Assembly: GCA_963513935.1 (NCBI GenBank)
Contig: OY740769.1
Span: 109,905,762-109,969,761 of the forward strand
DNA from: Aphrophora alni
Taxonomy: Eukaryota > Arthropoda > Insecta > Hemiptera > Aphrophoridae
Direction: 5' to 3'
DNA length: 64,000 nt
Below the pieces are notes generated by a model. That model saw only the letters and a list, made by a program, of their open reading frames with translations, was not told where the DNA came from and did no database searches. How positions within the stretch are numbered: the first letter of the stretch is position 1; each line of letters opens with the position of its first letter. A program made the translations under genes and the position numbers. Positions 12,697-24,169 of the stretch are shown here, piece after piece.

Positions 12697-13826
12697 CTAA
12701 TAATGTGACCCGTAAGAAGAGCCGTGGTGATATGAAGGTTTCACATAATGCTGAGGATGTTGGTTATGTTCTCTGTGGACGACAGCGTTGAAGCCGTTCT
12801 TGTGATCAGCTGTGTAGTGTACCACCCTCTTAGAACCATCGGGTTCCACCAAACTGTAGCTACCGTGAACAGAATCTCCGTCTCTTTCTTCTTGTTGGCT
12901 CTTGATATCATGAGTGTGTCCATCGTGTACGCTGTATTCGAACTTGTAGTGAGGATGAGGATCGTAAGGTTCTTCTTTGTAGGACACGTGATCATATCCA
13001 CCATGGCTGTACCCTCCATGTCCGTACTGACCATTGACGGCAACTGCAACGGCAGCTACCAGCAGAAGGAGAAGAACCTATATATACGTTTCAGGGAAGA
13101 GATTAATTTTCATATTGAAATATTTCGTTCCTAATGTGTTTTAATTTGTGTAACGTGTTTAAGTACAAATTATTTAATATATCATTAATTTTATGAAAAA
13201 TTGACATCATTACCGTTAGACGTTCTGTGAACTCAAAACAAATATTATTATGATAAACCTATTACACCTGTATAATATTTTGACTCAATTGTTATTGTTG
13301 TTGACAAACGTATTATTTTTGTATACGTTAATGTTGTACATGTTTTACATATAAATACCTTATGCTTATAGTATACTATAATGCTATATTATTGAGTTGC
13401 GAGTTATGTGTATAAATATTTTTTATACATTATATGAATCTTTTTATTTTATTTTTTTTCAGTAGGAAAATTAATAACTTGAGAAATAATAGATTTTACC
13501 ACTTATAACGTTGTTTTTTAATCCAACAATTTAAATTTCTGTCAAACAACCAGTCTTACTGTTTAATGTATTTTACTTTTTAAAGCACCTTCAATCACAG
13601 TCACTGATGAAAATTTATATTTCAATTTTTATAAGAAAATAAACAAAAATTTTTATAGAATTTAAATAACATTTTAATAAATTTGTTCTAAAAGTTAATA
13701 GGTGTCATAAAAAGTTACGAAATATTGATTATTTATCTAGAATATTTAATTATAAAAACTATGCTTTAACAACACATGTAATTGCAGCTGTGTATCGCCT
13801 AAAGATTTGCATACCTTGTAAGCCAT
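12697..13826 (-). CDS. RR-2 cuticular protein CP-b (two exons)
   Basis: Exon 1 is 13815-13826 (ATG GCT TAC AAG, MAYK; the only copy with Tyr at residue 3) followed by GTATG. Exon 2 is 12697-13077 after an AG acceptor, with a 737-bp intron. The signal peptide is class [17 protein letters not shown] before QYGHGG. It would be missed if the GTG within DHVSYK were taken as the start. The product is 130 residues with the same RR-2 core as CP-a. The tail has [11 protein letters not shown], with Val where other copies have Ala. The TATA box is 49 bp before the ATG. The spliced frame is open throughout, so the gene looks functional. Confidence 0.92.
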
Positions 13827-13875
13827 GTTCTTGCTGGTTTACGGAATACTGTGATTAAGATAATATTGGTTTACG

Positions 13876-13883
13876 TATTTATA
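13876..13883 (-). promoter_or_regulatory. TATA box of CP-b
   Basis: TATAAATA on the minus strand, 49 bp upstream of the MAYK start codon. Confidence 0.8.
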
Positions 13884-13937
13884 CTTGAAATTATAAAGAA
13901 AAAGTACGCGTTAGATAACGTGTACAACAGATATTTA

Positions 13938-13954
13938 CTTTCACAGTGTTCCGG
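13938..13954 (-). promoter_or_regulatory. Conserved upstream motif of CP-b
   Basis: CCGGAACACTGTGAAAG on the minus strand, 54 bp beyond the TATA box. A further TTTGAAAGTA block abuts it on the far side, shared with CP-d, CP-e and CP-f. Confidence 0.6.
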
Positions 13955-13989
13955 TACTTTCAAACTGTATCCTAAACATTATCTACTTA

Positions 13990-15189
13990 TTACATGTTTC
14001 ATAGTAAACTTATGATTATTTGACTAGACACAATAAAAATAAATCAATTAATAATAATAAACGTATACCAACAATATATATACATACATGAAGTAATAAA
14101 AATAATATAAGTTTATAAAGGGATACAAGTGAATGGAAGTAATTTATATGGCTAACAAAATAATCATTTCTTCCAATTATATAATATTTTGTACACCTTT
14201 ATTTTTGTCAGATATTTAAAAGCCACACTAAGTATTGAGTTCTTGTTGAGTTTCTAGTTGAGTTTTAAAGTTCAGGTCACTGAATATTTCATAAACTAAT
14301 TTAAATTTTATTTTATCTCTGATTGTAACGCAAATAGATTCCAATTCACGTTACAATTTAAACAATATACACATTCATAATTTTACTTTAGAATTAGTAT
14401 TATTGCTCCCACCTAGTTAATAAACAGAGTTTATTTCAAACTTATTAAATTATTTGTTTTATTTATTATTAACTCATTATTTAACACCTAAAATGTTTTT
14501 CACTGGCCCGTACAACATTGACGCATCTCAGATACAATTTTTAATAATCTTCCTGAACTGACGTTATATTTGACCAAAAACAATCTATCATAGTGAAACA
14601 TAGTTTCTTTGCATCAAACTTTTGTTTTGAAATTTGAAACCTAATCAATAGGTTTTCTTATTTTGTTGCGCTTATTGTGGAACCTTTTTTTTATTTAGGA
14701 ATAAAGAGTATAATATTTCCATCCGATCATTCTATTACGAACTGCAAATAAATCACAAATCTAAGTATAAAACAAAACAATGAGTACAAACTTAAACATC
14801 AAAGACACAGTTAAATCTCAACAAATATAATCCAATAAAGTTGGATGTGAAATTAACTTGATATTATGTTTACGCAATAAAGGCAATTAATAAATTCCAA
14901 TTTTTTTTCTAAGTTTGGTGGTTGTATTAAAACTAATACAAAATTACGACAAATTTGTACACGTATTCTAAATTCATTTTTAATACATAAAAATGTAACT
15001 TTAGTATTAATACGTAAATGATCACCAGGACAGCAATAGTAGCAACTATGTACACCAAAATGATCTATTTAGCAACCATTGTAATGACCTAATAGAAAAC
15101 ATAGTTAATTTAAAATTGTATTGTAATTGGCAATCTATAAGAGCGGTTAAATGTCTATATTAAGCCAAACAATTGTAAATTCAAATGAC
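13990..15189. other. Non-coding spacer
   Basis: No gene. A patch at about 15025-15110 (ACCAGGACAG followed by a GYAG-rich run) resembles 46381-46460 downstream of CP-g, so both appear to derive from an ancestral CP 3' flank. Confidence 0.35.
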
Positions 15190-15434
15190 TTTTTTTTAAC
15201 GGTGTATGATTTCCAAACGTACAAAGATTGTTTAATTGTTTATTTCATGAATAAGAAGTCAAATAGATTTTTAAGGTAGGCTTACTTAATATATAAACCT
15301 ATGTTATTTGTAACAGCATTTATTTATTATAAAGTATGTACAAGATATAAATATCAATAACCTAAAACAATTACAGAAGTGAAAGTTTATTTGTAAATAT
15401 ATTTTATTATGAATAACTTCCTAATAATGTGACC
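15190..15434 (-). pseudogene. CP 3'-flank remnant ending in the last codons
   Basis: Matches the CP-b 3' flank over about 230 bp and stops abruptly after the last four or so codons (TAATAATGTGACC on the plus strand), where unrelated sequence begins. It is a second remnant of a lost CP copy, between CP-b and CP-c. No coding capacity remains. Confidence 0.75.
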
Positions 15435-16640
15435 TTGATTCATTGCAAGGAGAAGGTCTTCGCTTACCTAACCACAAGTTTGACAATTATTTGCATAACC
15501 ATAAAATCTATATCCGCCACGTCCCGCAACTATAACCAACCATCGCAAAATGATCGAAAATCGAATATCCACACGATATAATTAAAATAGTTCGAATTAA
15601 ATTTTTGGCAGAAATATTTTTTTAAAAACTGTGTGTTCAACGTTTCAATTATGAGAGTTCAGGTTTTGAGCAAAAAACATTTCCAAAACAATAATTACTC
15701 TTAGTTAGCGCCGTTCTATTTTGCTAATAAAATATTTGGAAAATATAAAATTTAAACAATACAATTCTAAAAGTAGATTTTTTTTAACATATAGTATAAT
15801 TTAACATAGGTTTCTTCTCATCCTTATATATATGCATTAAGACTCATTGTAAGAGCAAGGAGAGAGTAAAGGGTTGATATTGGGTTCAATACAAATTTTG
15901 TGTTACTAAAATAGCAGATTGTAACAATATGAAAGCGATGATGTCTGTTCTAAAAACCAAGGTATAATATCAGTTTATATGATATCTGTTACACTGTTTA
16001 ATGATGTTCCAACTAAATCAAAATAAGTAATTAAGGTCCTTTGTTGTTCTACAAACCAAAAGGTTATAGACAGAAGGTTATGTTTTATTTTTATCCGTTT
16101 CATTCAACTTAATGAAAATCCTTTCCAATTAATGTATGTTTTGTGATGGGACGTTTCTAGTCCTTAGGTGCCATTTAGAAGGAAAAAATGGAAATACTGT
16201 CTCAGAATTATGTTTATTTTGCATACATTATTTCAAGAACAAGTGAACCAATTGATTAAACATTTTAAAATCTGATGTGGGGTGAGTGCTTAATGGTATG
16301 ATTAAATTTGTTCATGATCGTTTAAAGGTTGAGAGAAGAGTTTACGTTTTATGCCAAGAACAGATTAATGGCCAATAAGCACTTTTGTAAGTAGTTCCGT
16401 TGTTGAGAATCGCAAGAATTATGTAAGTCGGAGCGCTTTATTTTGCTAGATAAATATATAATGTTGGGAATATGTTTTAACAATTTTGATCAAGCGTTTA
16501 TGATTTCAAGATACTGAATTCCAATTTCACTAAGTAAGATTTGCAAATACACTTTTGATACAGAATACTTTAATGAACGATTTAAAAGCAATAATATAAC
16601 GCATAAGGTTACTGGCCAAACTGGTCTTAAATATATACAT
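15435..16640. other. 5' flank of CP-c, no other gene seen
   Basis: AT-rich sequence with no supported gene or repeat. Confidence 0.35.
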
Positions 16641-16666
16641 ACCGATTAGGGATAGATTTGAATGTG

Positions 16667-16683
16667 CCGGAACACAGTGAAAG
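16667..16683 (+). promoter_or_regulatory. Conserved upstream motif of CP-c
   Basis: CCGGAACACAGTGAAAG on the plus strand, 53 bp upstream of the TATA box. It matches the CP-b motif although the gene is inverted, so the motif travels with the gene orientation. Confidence 0.6.
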
Positions 16684-16736
16684 GAAACATATGTCGAACC
16701 CGTTATTTACAGCTTACTTTGTACTTTAATTCCTTG

Positions 16737-16744
16737 TATAAATA
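16737..16744 (+). promoter_or_regulatory. TATA box of CP-c
   Basis: TATAAATA on the plus strand, 48 bp upstream of the MAFK start codon. Confidence 0.8.
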
Positions 16745-16792
16745 CAAAATCAATATTGTCATAGACACAGTATTCTGTTAAACTGCAAGATC

Positions 16793-18020
16793 ATGGCTTT
16801 CAAGGTATGACATGTATTTACGTTATATAAACCAACAGCAATTACATCTGTGGTCTAAGCAAGTATATTTTTGGAGAAACAATAAGCATAATTGTTGTTT
16901 TATATCTTGATTTTTCATATCTTCTCATTATATTTTTAGAAAAGCTGTTCACTTTAACTGAATTATTAGTTACAAAAATATTTAAATTTAAACTTGATTG
17001 TAGAAAAGTAGTATTTTCAAATCATAGAATACATTTTTTAATCTCTAACATATGAGTTCATTACTGCAGTCTTATATCAATAATATGAGTCCAATTTATA
17101 TTTGAGCTTGAAATCTATTTCAGATATTTAAATAAAATTCATTATAGTAATATTCAAATTATATTTCATTTTCACACGCGAAATTTATGAACATTGAAGC
17201 TTTTTTTTATTATTTATTTAATTTTTACACAAATTATTAAGTTATTTAAATTTCCGGATTGAAAACAATTTGAAACCGGTAAACAGTTTAAAGGTAATTT
17301 TTAAGGAATATAAAAAATACTACAATTTAAATGTTGTATCATATTCTATACATTTACGAAACTGTAATCTTTTTCACACAAAATGTATTTGCAAACGTTT
17401 CAATTATTTAGTTTTGTGTTTTATAAATGCATCCAAAACTTAGTTTGATTTCAATTCTTCAGGCCACATTAACATTGGTTTCAGTTGTTGTTGTCTATGA
17501 ACTATACAGATGTGGAGTCTATGGAACAAATTACAGTTTTATTGGTCTACTTCCCTTAAATATTTTTACATAAATCGTACAACTATTTGAAATCATTTCG
17601 GTATAAACACAATATAATTATTTTGTGCCAATTGTACAGGTCGCAGTAACATTGGTATTGGTAGCCGTCATCAGTGCTGTCTATGGCCAGTACGGACATG
17701 GAGGGTACAGCCATGGTGGATATGATCACGTGTCCTACAAGGAAGAGCCTTACGATCCTCATCCTCACTACAAGTTCGAATACAGCGTACACGATGGACA
17801 CACTCATGATATCAAGAGCCAACAAGAAGAAAGAGACGGAGATTCTGTTCACGGTAGCTACAGCTTGGTGGAACCCGATGGTTCTAAGAGGGTGGTACAC
17901 TACACAGCTGATCACAAGAACGGCTTCAACGCTGTCGTCCACAGAGAACATAACCAACATCCTCAGCATTACGCGAAACCTTCATATCACCACGGCTCTT
18001 CTTATGGGTCGCATTATTAG
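16793..18020 (+). CDS. RR-2 cuticular protein CP-c (two exons)
   Basis: The only CP gene on the plus strand. Exon 1 is 16793-16804 (ATGGCTTTCAAG, MAFK), followed by GTATGA. Exon 2 is 17640-18020 after GTACAG, with an 835-bp intron. The product is 130 residues with a class A signal peptide ([16 protein letters not shown]) and the shared RR-2 core; the tail reads [11 protein letters not shown]. An apparent GTG start at 17625 lies in the intron and is not used in this model. The intron contains a decayed exon-like block at about 17463. The 3' flank (18040-18210) is an inverted copy of the 3' flanks of CP-d and CP-e, so the gene was probably placed by an inverted duplication; CP-c and CP-d are convergent. 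Confidence 0.93.
17463..17535 (+). pseudogene. Exon-2-start-like block in CP-c intron
   Basis: After a TTCAG acceptor-like site the sequence reads GCCACATTAACATTGGTTTC and continues open for about 24 codons. It resembles the start of the real exon 2 (signal-peptide region) but has no RR-2 domain. It is either a relic of a duplicated exon start or coincidence in a hydrophobic, T-rich stretch. Confidence 0.25.
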
Positions 18021-18118
18021 AAAATACCAAGATACCCACTTATATATTTAAAGCTTCATTTCACTAACTGTTATAAGTTATTGATATTTTACGTTTATAC
18101 TTTGTACATATAATTTAT

Positions 18119-18128
18119 AATAAATAAA
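18119..18128 (+). terminator. Poly(A) signal pair of CP-c
   Basis: Doubled AATAAA about 100 bp after the stop, followed by a G/T-rich stretch. Confidence 0.65.
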
Positions 18129-18414
18129 GTGCGTTTCCATTAATATACTTATCCATAGTTATATTTTACCTTGAAAATCCATTTTGACTTTGAACTGAGA
18201 CATATTGGAAATAACCTAAGAAACAATGCCCATAACAATGCCCATAACAATATGCTATTTTGTTTATATTAATTCATGACCTAATATTTATAGATAATCG
18301 GATGTCTGAGTGGTATATTTTGTACTAATTAGATGCCTAAAATCGCGAAAAGTGCTCATATCATTACTAATAGCATATAACATAATAATTTTAAGTGAGA
18401 GTGTAATTTGGTTC

Positions 18415-18720
18415 ATTGCTGTTTTTCTTTGGAGGATGTTTCTTAAGCCGTTTTAAACCCGTCCGGTTTAACCTCTGCAGAAGCTATCTCAATCATTACA
18501 ACTGATTCTATATATCCTCGTTGTTACCTCTACAGGTCTGGAAACTTTATAGCTGACTATTTTTTGTTGATGTTTTGCTCACATGTAGTTTTCAGAGGGT
18601 GTTGATTAGTATTTTAGGAAGAATATTGTCGTCCTTTGAGGATATATAATGTGTTTTCCCTTTTATGTGGTGTGTTATATTTTTTAATCCGCTTGTCCAT
18701 CATTGAATTTTTATAACTAT
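18415..18720 (-). mobile_element. Decayed Penelope-like endonuclease fragment
   Basis: Read on the minus strand, the region near 18420-18510 gives CND-DSFCRG-TGR, a degraded version of the Cys-x2-Cys / YIGQTGR block of the GIY-YIG endonuclease of Penelope-like elements, with stop codons in place of Gln. It is colinear with the better preserved remnant at 24170-24660. Confidence 0.55.
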
Positions 18721-18839
18721 TAGGTCATAAATTAATTAATATTAGAATAAAATTAGATAATTAACTAATATTATTATAGTTATTTAGATTTAGAAAAGTA
18801 TTAAATAAAAAAAATTGGATTTAGATATAAGTTGATCAC

Positions 18840-20099
18840 CAATGAAGTTGAGTTTTGTGACTCAGGTCTATAGCGGTATAAATGAGGATAAATATTGTGG
18901 AGGGATATTTGTAGAGATCATGAATGCTTTTGACACAGAAGAACATTCAATAATGTTATCAAGAACGTAGGACGCTGGGTTTAGAGGTGTGGCTTTAGAA
19001 TGGTTCCGCTCATATCATACTCGGATAGGATCCAACAAACTCGGGTTAATGATGTCGTTAGTGGCCAGAGTACATTGAAGTATGGGATTCTGCAAGGCTC
19101 GGTTGTTTTGGGTACTTTGTTCTTAATATATGTTAACAATCTATGTAACGGTCGATTTAAAGGGAATCTTGTCTCATTTGCTGATGACACTGCACTTTTA
19201 TTTATTCTTTGGAACATTTAAAAAGGATATGCAAGATGACCTGAATGTGTTGCGTTGGTGATTTACTAAGAACTTCATTTTAATGAGACACAAGACCAAA
19301 TATGTGATGTATAATGTTGCTCGTAACACCTTTTTTTGCAGACAACCTAAAATATGAGTTTGTATGTAACGAAATTGGAAAATGAAATTCCCTTGAAATC
19401 GAAATGTCAGTATTAAATATTTGGGATTATATGTTGATTTGAGACTCTCCTAGAAATTTCATGTTTATCAAACTGAAATTAATAAAATATGTTATGGTTT
19501 TTTATATGTTGAGATCGGTAGCAAAATTACAATTTTTTAAAATAACATACTATGGTTTGATTGACTCAAAATTAGAATATGGTATTGAAGTCTTAGGAAG
19601 ATGCGTATTACAGTGCTCAAGAAACTTTTTATTCCAATGATGACAAATAAACTTAGATTGGAACATACTGCTCCACTATGCATAATTCTCAACATTTTAT
19701 TTTTGAAAAATTCATATATAGCCTATTTTACGATTTAAGAGTTTTCTATAATAGAAGTCGAGGGAATTAAAGTTCAGGATCGAGAGGGAGGACTTTACGA
19801 AAAAATAACGGTTTTTAATCAATTTTATTTATACCTAGCGCCAAATTTTATTCAATACCTCTCTACATTAAATGCTGTACAAATACAAATGAATTCTGTA
19901 GACCGGTAAAACATTTTGTGTTGGAAAAGGATGAGATCGATATGTTTTTCTGTGCAATACAATGTTAAACGTAGTGCTGAAATAACGTTTTTGCATTATT
20001 AATGTCAAATATAAAATATTTTTGTCTTTTATAAATTTTTATTTAAAAAAAAAAAAGTATATTAAGTAGTGTATATAAAGTATAAAGAAAGAACAATAA

Positions 20100-20132
<33 letters not shown>
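18840..20132 (+). mobile_element. 5'-truncated jockey/CR1-like LINE relic with (TAA)n tail
   Basis: Reverse transcriptase pieces appear in order with frame changes between them: an FDT-type motif A near 18907-18936 (Asp replaced by Glu: FVEIMNAFDT), ALEWFRSY, GILQGSVVLGTLFLIYVNNL near 19085, and FADDTALL near 19177. Further on are RT C-terminal pieces (YYGLIDSKLEYGIEV near 19550). Several stops and frameshifts make it non-functional. It ends in an A-rich run and (TAA)n at 20100-20132, as expected of a LINE tail. Confidence 0.85.
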
Positions 20133-20329
20133 TAGTATTAACAAACTACAGTTAACAATGTTTAGAAAAAACAATGTTTATTTAAACTGTGTGCCTTTAT
20201 AATGTACAATGGGATGATAATATTGTTATGACCAAAGCATGGATGTTGTTTATAGTTTATTTCCAATAAGTCAAAATGGATTTTCAAGGTAAAATATATC
20301 TATGCATAAGTATATTGTTAGAAACATAA

Positions 20330-20339
20330 TTTATTTATT
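20330..20339 (-). terminator. Poly(A) signal pair of CP-d
   Basis: Doubled AATAAA on the minus strand, about 100 bp past the CP-d stop. Confidence 0.6.
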
Positions 20340-20436
20340 ATAAATTATATGTACAAGGTATAAACGTAAAATATCAATAACTTAAAACAGTTAGAGAAAT
20401 GAAGGTTTGAGTAAGTGGTGGATGTATTGGTATTTT

Positions 20437-21806
20437 CTAATAATGCGTCCCATGAGAAGAGCCGTGTTGATATGAAGGTTTTGCATAATGCTGAGGATGT
20501 TGGTTATGTTCTCTGTGGACGACAGCGTTGAAGCCGTTCTTGTGATCAGCTGTGTAGTGTACCACCCTCTTAGAACCATCGGGTTCCACCAAGCTGTAGC
20601 TACCGTGAACAGAATCTCCGTCTCTTTCTTCTTGTTGGCTCTTGATATCATGAGTGTGTCCATCGTGTACGCTGTATTCGAACTTGTAGTGAGGATGAGG
20701 ATCGTAAGGTTCTTCCTTGTAGGACACATGATCATATCCTCCATGGCTGTACCCTCCATGTCCGTACTGAGCATTGACGAATACAATGGCAGCTACCAGC
20801 AGAAGGAGGAGAACCTATATTGAAATTTTTAAGGAAGCGATTAATTTAAACACAATAACACAAACAACACTTGACATAATAACTTTGCTATATTTTGCAT
20901 CAATAATTTTCGGACAAATTGAGAAGATCACAGTTAAAAGATGTATTGAATCTAAATAAACATATTACATCAGTAAAATGTGGTGACTTATGTAGAAAAT
21001 AAAAATACAAGAACTTGTATTTATTATAACTGGATAGTTTTTAAATGTAAATGTTATAATGTTTTTTCATTTGTTAACCACACCAACTTTTTTTTATACG
21101 GTAACGTAATACGTGTTTGTTACATACCTCACTATATTACTCTACTATTCATTTGCGTAATTTTTTTAAGATAAGATACTAAACCTTTACTTTTATTTGT
21201 ATTTAAAGGAGAGATTTAAATATTTTAATTAATATTAATATTGAATATAAATTAAGGACACAATAGAACATGTATACACTCCGTACGCATTTTTAACGTA
21301 CATAATTAAATAAAGTTTAACATTAAAGATTCTTTATTTTAATTTTAATATTTTAGATAAACGACTATTAAGTATCGTGAGAATTTAAAATAATGGAAGC
21401 TTCTAGTAATACCAATAAAGTAATACACATAAATGTAAGTGTTTTATGTATATTTTCCCTAACACCTTGTCTCTAATATCACTTTAATTATACACAAATA
21501 TTAGATTTAAATTTAAACCAATAATTTAAAGCGTTTTCAAACAACCTCGTTGTCAAAACTGTTTAACCATTTAAATTATCTTTAAACTCGATGTTGGTTG
21601 TTGATAAACAACACGAGACTTTATATTATTAGAACAATTTTGTATAATAATTCAATAAAATGTGTATAAATTTCCTTGAAAATTGTTAGGTGGCCTGGCA
21701 GATTTTAAAATACATCCAATATTTCCCCAACATAAAAACTATGTTCAAATCATAAGTTGATTGCAGCACCATTTCTCTTAAAAATATGTCATACCTTGAA
21801 AGCCAT
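20437..21806 (-). CDS. RR-2 cuticular protein CP-d (two exons)
   Basis: Exon 1 is 21795-21806 (MAFK) with donor GTATGA. Exon 2 is 20437-20814, with a 980-bp intron. The product is 129 residues, with a class B signal peptide one codon shorter than CP-b ([15 protein letters not shown]). The RR-2 core matches the other copies; the tail is the most divergent, [12 protein letters not shown], with Tyr to His and Ser to Thr changes near the C-terminus. The 5' flank to about 23616 is shared with CP-e, and the intron preserves the empty site of the transposon found in the CP-e intron. Confidence 0.92.
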
Positions 21807-21855
21807 GTTCTTGCTGTTTTACGGAATACTGTGATTCCAATAATATTGCTTTACG

Positions 21856-21863
21856 TATTTATA
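21856..21863 (-). promoter_or_regulatory. TATA box of CP-d
   Basis: TATAAATA on the minus strand, 49 bp upstream of the start codon. Confidence 0.8.
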
Positions 21864-21913
21864 CTTGATAAAGGAAAAGTAAGTGTTAAATTAACGGGTT
21901 CAAACAATCTATA

Positions 21914-21930
21914 CCTTCACAGTGTTCCGG
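21914..21930 (-). promoter_or_regulatory. Conserved upstream motif of CP-d
   Basis: CCGGAACACTGTGAAGG on the minus strand, 50 bp beyond the TATA box; one base differs from CP-b. Confidence 0.6.
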
Positions 21931-21959
21931 TACTTTCAAACTGTATCGTAATTAGTATT

Positions 21960-22406
21960 GCATACGAGTTTAGCTAATTGTTTGGCTAGGCACACTAAAA
22001 TAAATATATTGTGTACAATAAATAAATATTTATAATAAAATCCGCAACACAAGTGCTTTGATATTTTAGAGCGAGAGTTGATGTTTTAGATATTTGTAGA
22101 TCAGCTTGTTTCACGATTTTGATATTCATGTCAATATATACTAGTTGCTAGACTAGAACTGCTGCTACAAAAAATGTATATTACTGATTTTACTGGTGTT
22201 ATTCCTCTACAACTGTTTAAAATTACCGTTTATTTTGAAATTTACCAAACAATTTTATTTACCAAATAACTTGTCATAGTTGTTGTAAAAGTTATATTCT
22301 GTCACGTTTGAAGACATTCGAACGAAAATTGCTCCCGATAGAGCGGTAACACAATGTTACACAGACCAACACGCCCTTGATCTCATATGTATTAAACGTC
22401 ACATGT
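21960..22406. repeat. Upstream block shared by CP-d and CP-e
   Basis: No gene. The sequence is recognisably the same as 28980-29404 upstream of CP-e (for example the CATCTTGTTTCACGA-type patch followed by ATTGATGTCAGT-type sequence), and related to 40735-40920 and 41010-41160 beyond the LTR element near CP-f. Confidence 0.6.
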
Positions 22407-22715
22407 TAAATTTGTTGGTCCTGTTTTGGATGAAAATCTAAATTGGAAATGTCACTTTTCAACATCTTGCAGATTCTTTACCATCAGGTTTCTTTATCTC
22501 CAGATGGTTTGAAAAGCTTCAGAGAACATTAAATCTTATTATTAGTTGTTTGTTAAAGGCTAACATATAGCGTGTTCTTCTGGAGGAAGTCTGTTGATTC
22601 TTTGAAAGTGTTTCAAATTCTAAACTGTATTGTACGAATAATGTTTGTTTTAAATTTTAGTCAGTCATGTAAACCTTTTTTTATAAAATGATAAATTTTA
22701 ACAATGCCATTCATG

Positions 22716-22769
<54 letters not shown>

Positions 22770-23205
22770 TAATTTTTTTAAAGCCAATTATTAGATGTTA
22801 AAAGTAAAACAACTCCACAAATAGTTTCATATAAGATATATAGTGCTTCAATATCTTGTCCACAGAATAAAACGTTTAGAACGTTGTGTAAAGTATTCTG
22901 GGTTTGAAACTTTAATAAAAAGTAAAATTTCTTTCGAAGGTTTTGTGGTTTAGTTAAACGCTAACTCATGGAACATGATTTCTATTCAGTAGAGAAGTAA
23001 CTCGGTTTATAACGTTTTGGTGTGAAGTATGTAAAGTGGATTTTATAATTGTATACTTTTTTTATGTTGGATTATTTATTTAATATTGTATTGTTTAGGT
23101 AGAATGTGCATACAATGTATGTATTAGTCTTTTTAATACAAGATGTATGACTTCTCAGAAGTGTATTGCACACTACATGAAGCAATTAAATATATAAATG
23201 AAATG
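22407..23205 (+). mobile_element. LINE C-terminal relic (copy 1)
   Basis: Translated pieces follow the C-terminal region of jockey/RTE-type LINE proteins: VLDENLNWKCH at the start, VFQILNCIVRIMF, then SCKPFF--MINF near 22660-22700, and a fragment resembling FYSVEE near 22985. Many stops are present and a (TA)n tract interrupts it at 22720-22761. The same relic lies upstream of CP-e. Confidence 0.7.
22720..22761. repeat. (TA)n microsatellite
   Basis: About 21 TA dinucleotides inside the LINE relic; absent from the sister copy near 29690. Confidence 0.95.
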
Positions 23206-24160
23206 TTATGATTAGTTTCACTTGATGGTCCCAAGTTTACTATGAGGGTGACAGCTATAGTTCTGTTAAAAAGAAAATTTGTTAATAATAACTTATGCGT
23301 TATTTATTATTTTAGTTCTTGTGTCTTGAGTCTGTAATTTCAGTATAATTAGAATTATTCGAATTTTGATAATAGTTTTGTTTACGTTATGTACTAAATA
23401 CTATTCTAAAAAAAGATATATTTCTTTATTTAAAATTAGTACTACGCGTTTTGTAAAGTTTTGTAAACAGGAGACATTCTAATTTCTTAAAAACTCATTA
23501 ATTTTCAAACAAATAGGGTACTAACAACGTTTTAGTTTTTTATAATTTTAATGATTTTTGCTATACCAATCTAGTTACGTACAAACATACTATTAATACT
23601 GCGAACTCAACCCTCTATTTCAGATCACTTATTAGTAATCTTCTGGTAGAAATCTATATTATGTTTCAAATGACTATATATACATACAAGATAATAGCAA
23701 TATTTGTCTTACAAATTGTGATAATGTTGGCGTACGACCAGAACATAAGTACATTCTAAATAGTAGGGTATATTTAATGAGAATGTTAAGACCAAGCAAC
23801 AATGTTTTTATGAGGTTCTACAGCAACATTGCCCAATAATGTACCTTCTTCCAAATCAAAATCATGCACAATTAAAAAATATATATTTACGATTACTGAG
23901 ACTAAAGAGTACAGATAGAGTTTTATGTTACATCTTTTTTACCTTAGTAAATAAGTAATTAAATATTTAATAATTTCCACAATATTTTGTGGTGTTAATT
24001 TTATAAATAGTATTGCATAAAGTAAGAATTTATATATTTTAGTAGGTAGACGTGAAGTTAGCAATATAAAAGTAATAATATAGCGTAACGAATTCCAGCT
24101 AAATTTACTCTTTCATTTCAAGTATAAGGATTTGAAGATTACATCATTTTATGTATTTCT
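23206..24160. other. Distal part of CP-d/CP-e shared flank, then unique sequence
   Basis: To about 23616 it resembles 30100-30506 (GATGGTCCCAA, ATAGGGTACTAAC and ATACCAATC-AGTTAC patches). Beyond that nothing is recognised. Confidence 0.45.
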
Positions 24161-24169
24161 TTGGAGAAT

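Noticed and set aside
12748..13134. Antisense frames over CP exons ([18 protein letters not shown], 102-128 codons, at every copy)
   Set aside because: They are exact reverse-strand shadows of the conserved RR-2 coding sequence; their presence in all copies follows from exon identity.
17674..18051. Same-strand second frame over CP exons (ending ..NILSIT..)
   Set aside because: Shifted frame of the RR-2 exon; lacks the signal peptide and domain, and differs where the true protein is conserved.
19000..19221. Independent gene encoding an RT-like peptide
   Set aside because: It is one frame segment of a decayed LINE; matching pieces continue in other frames on both sides.
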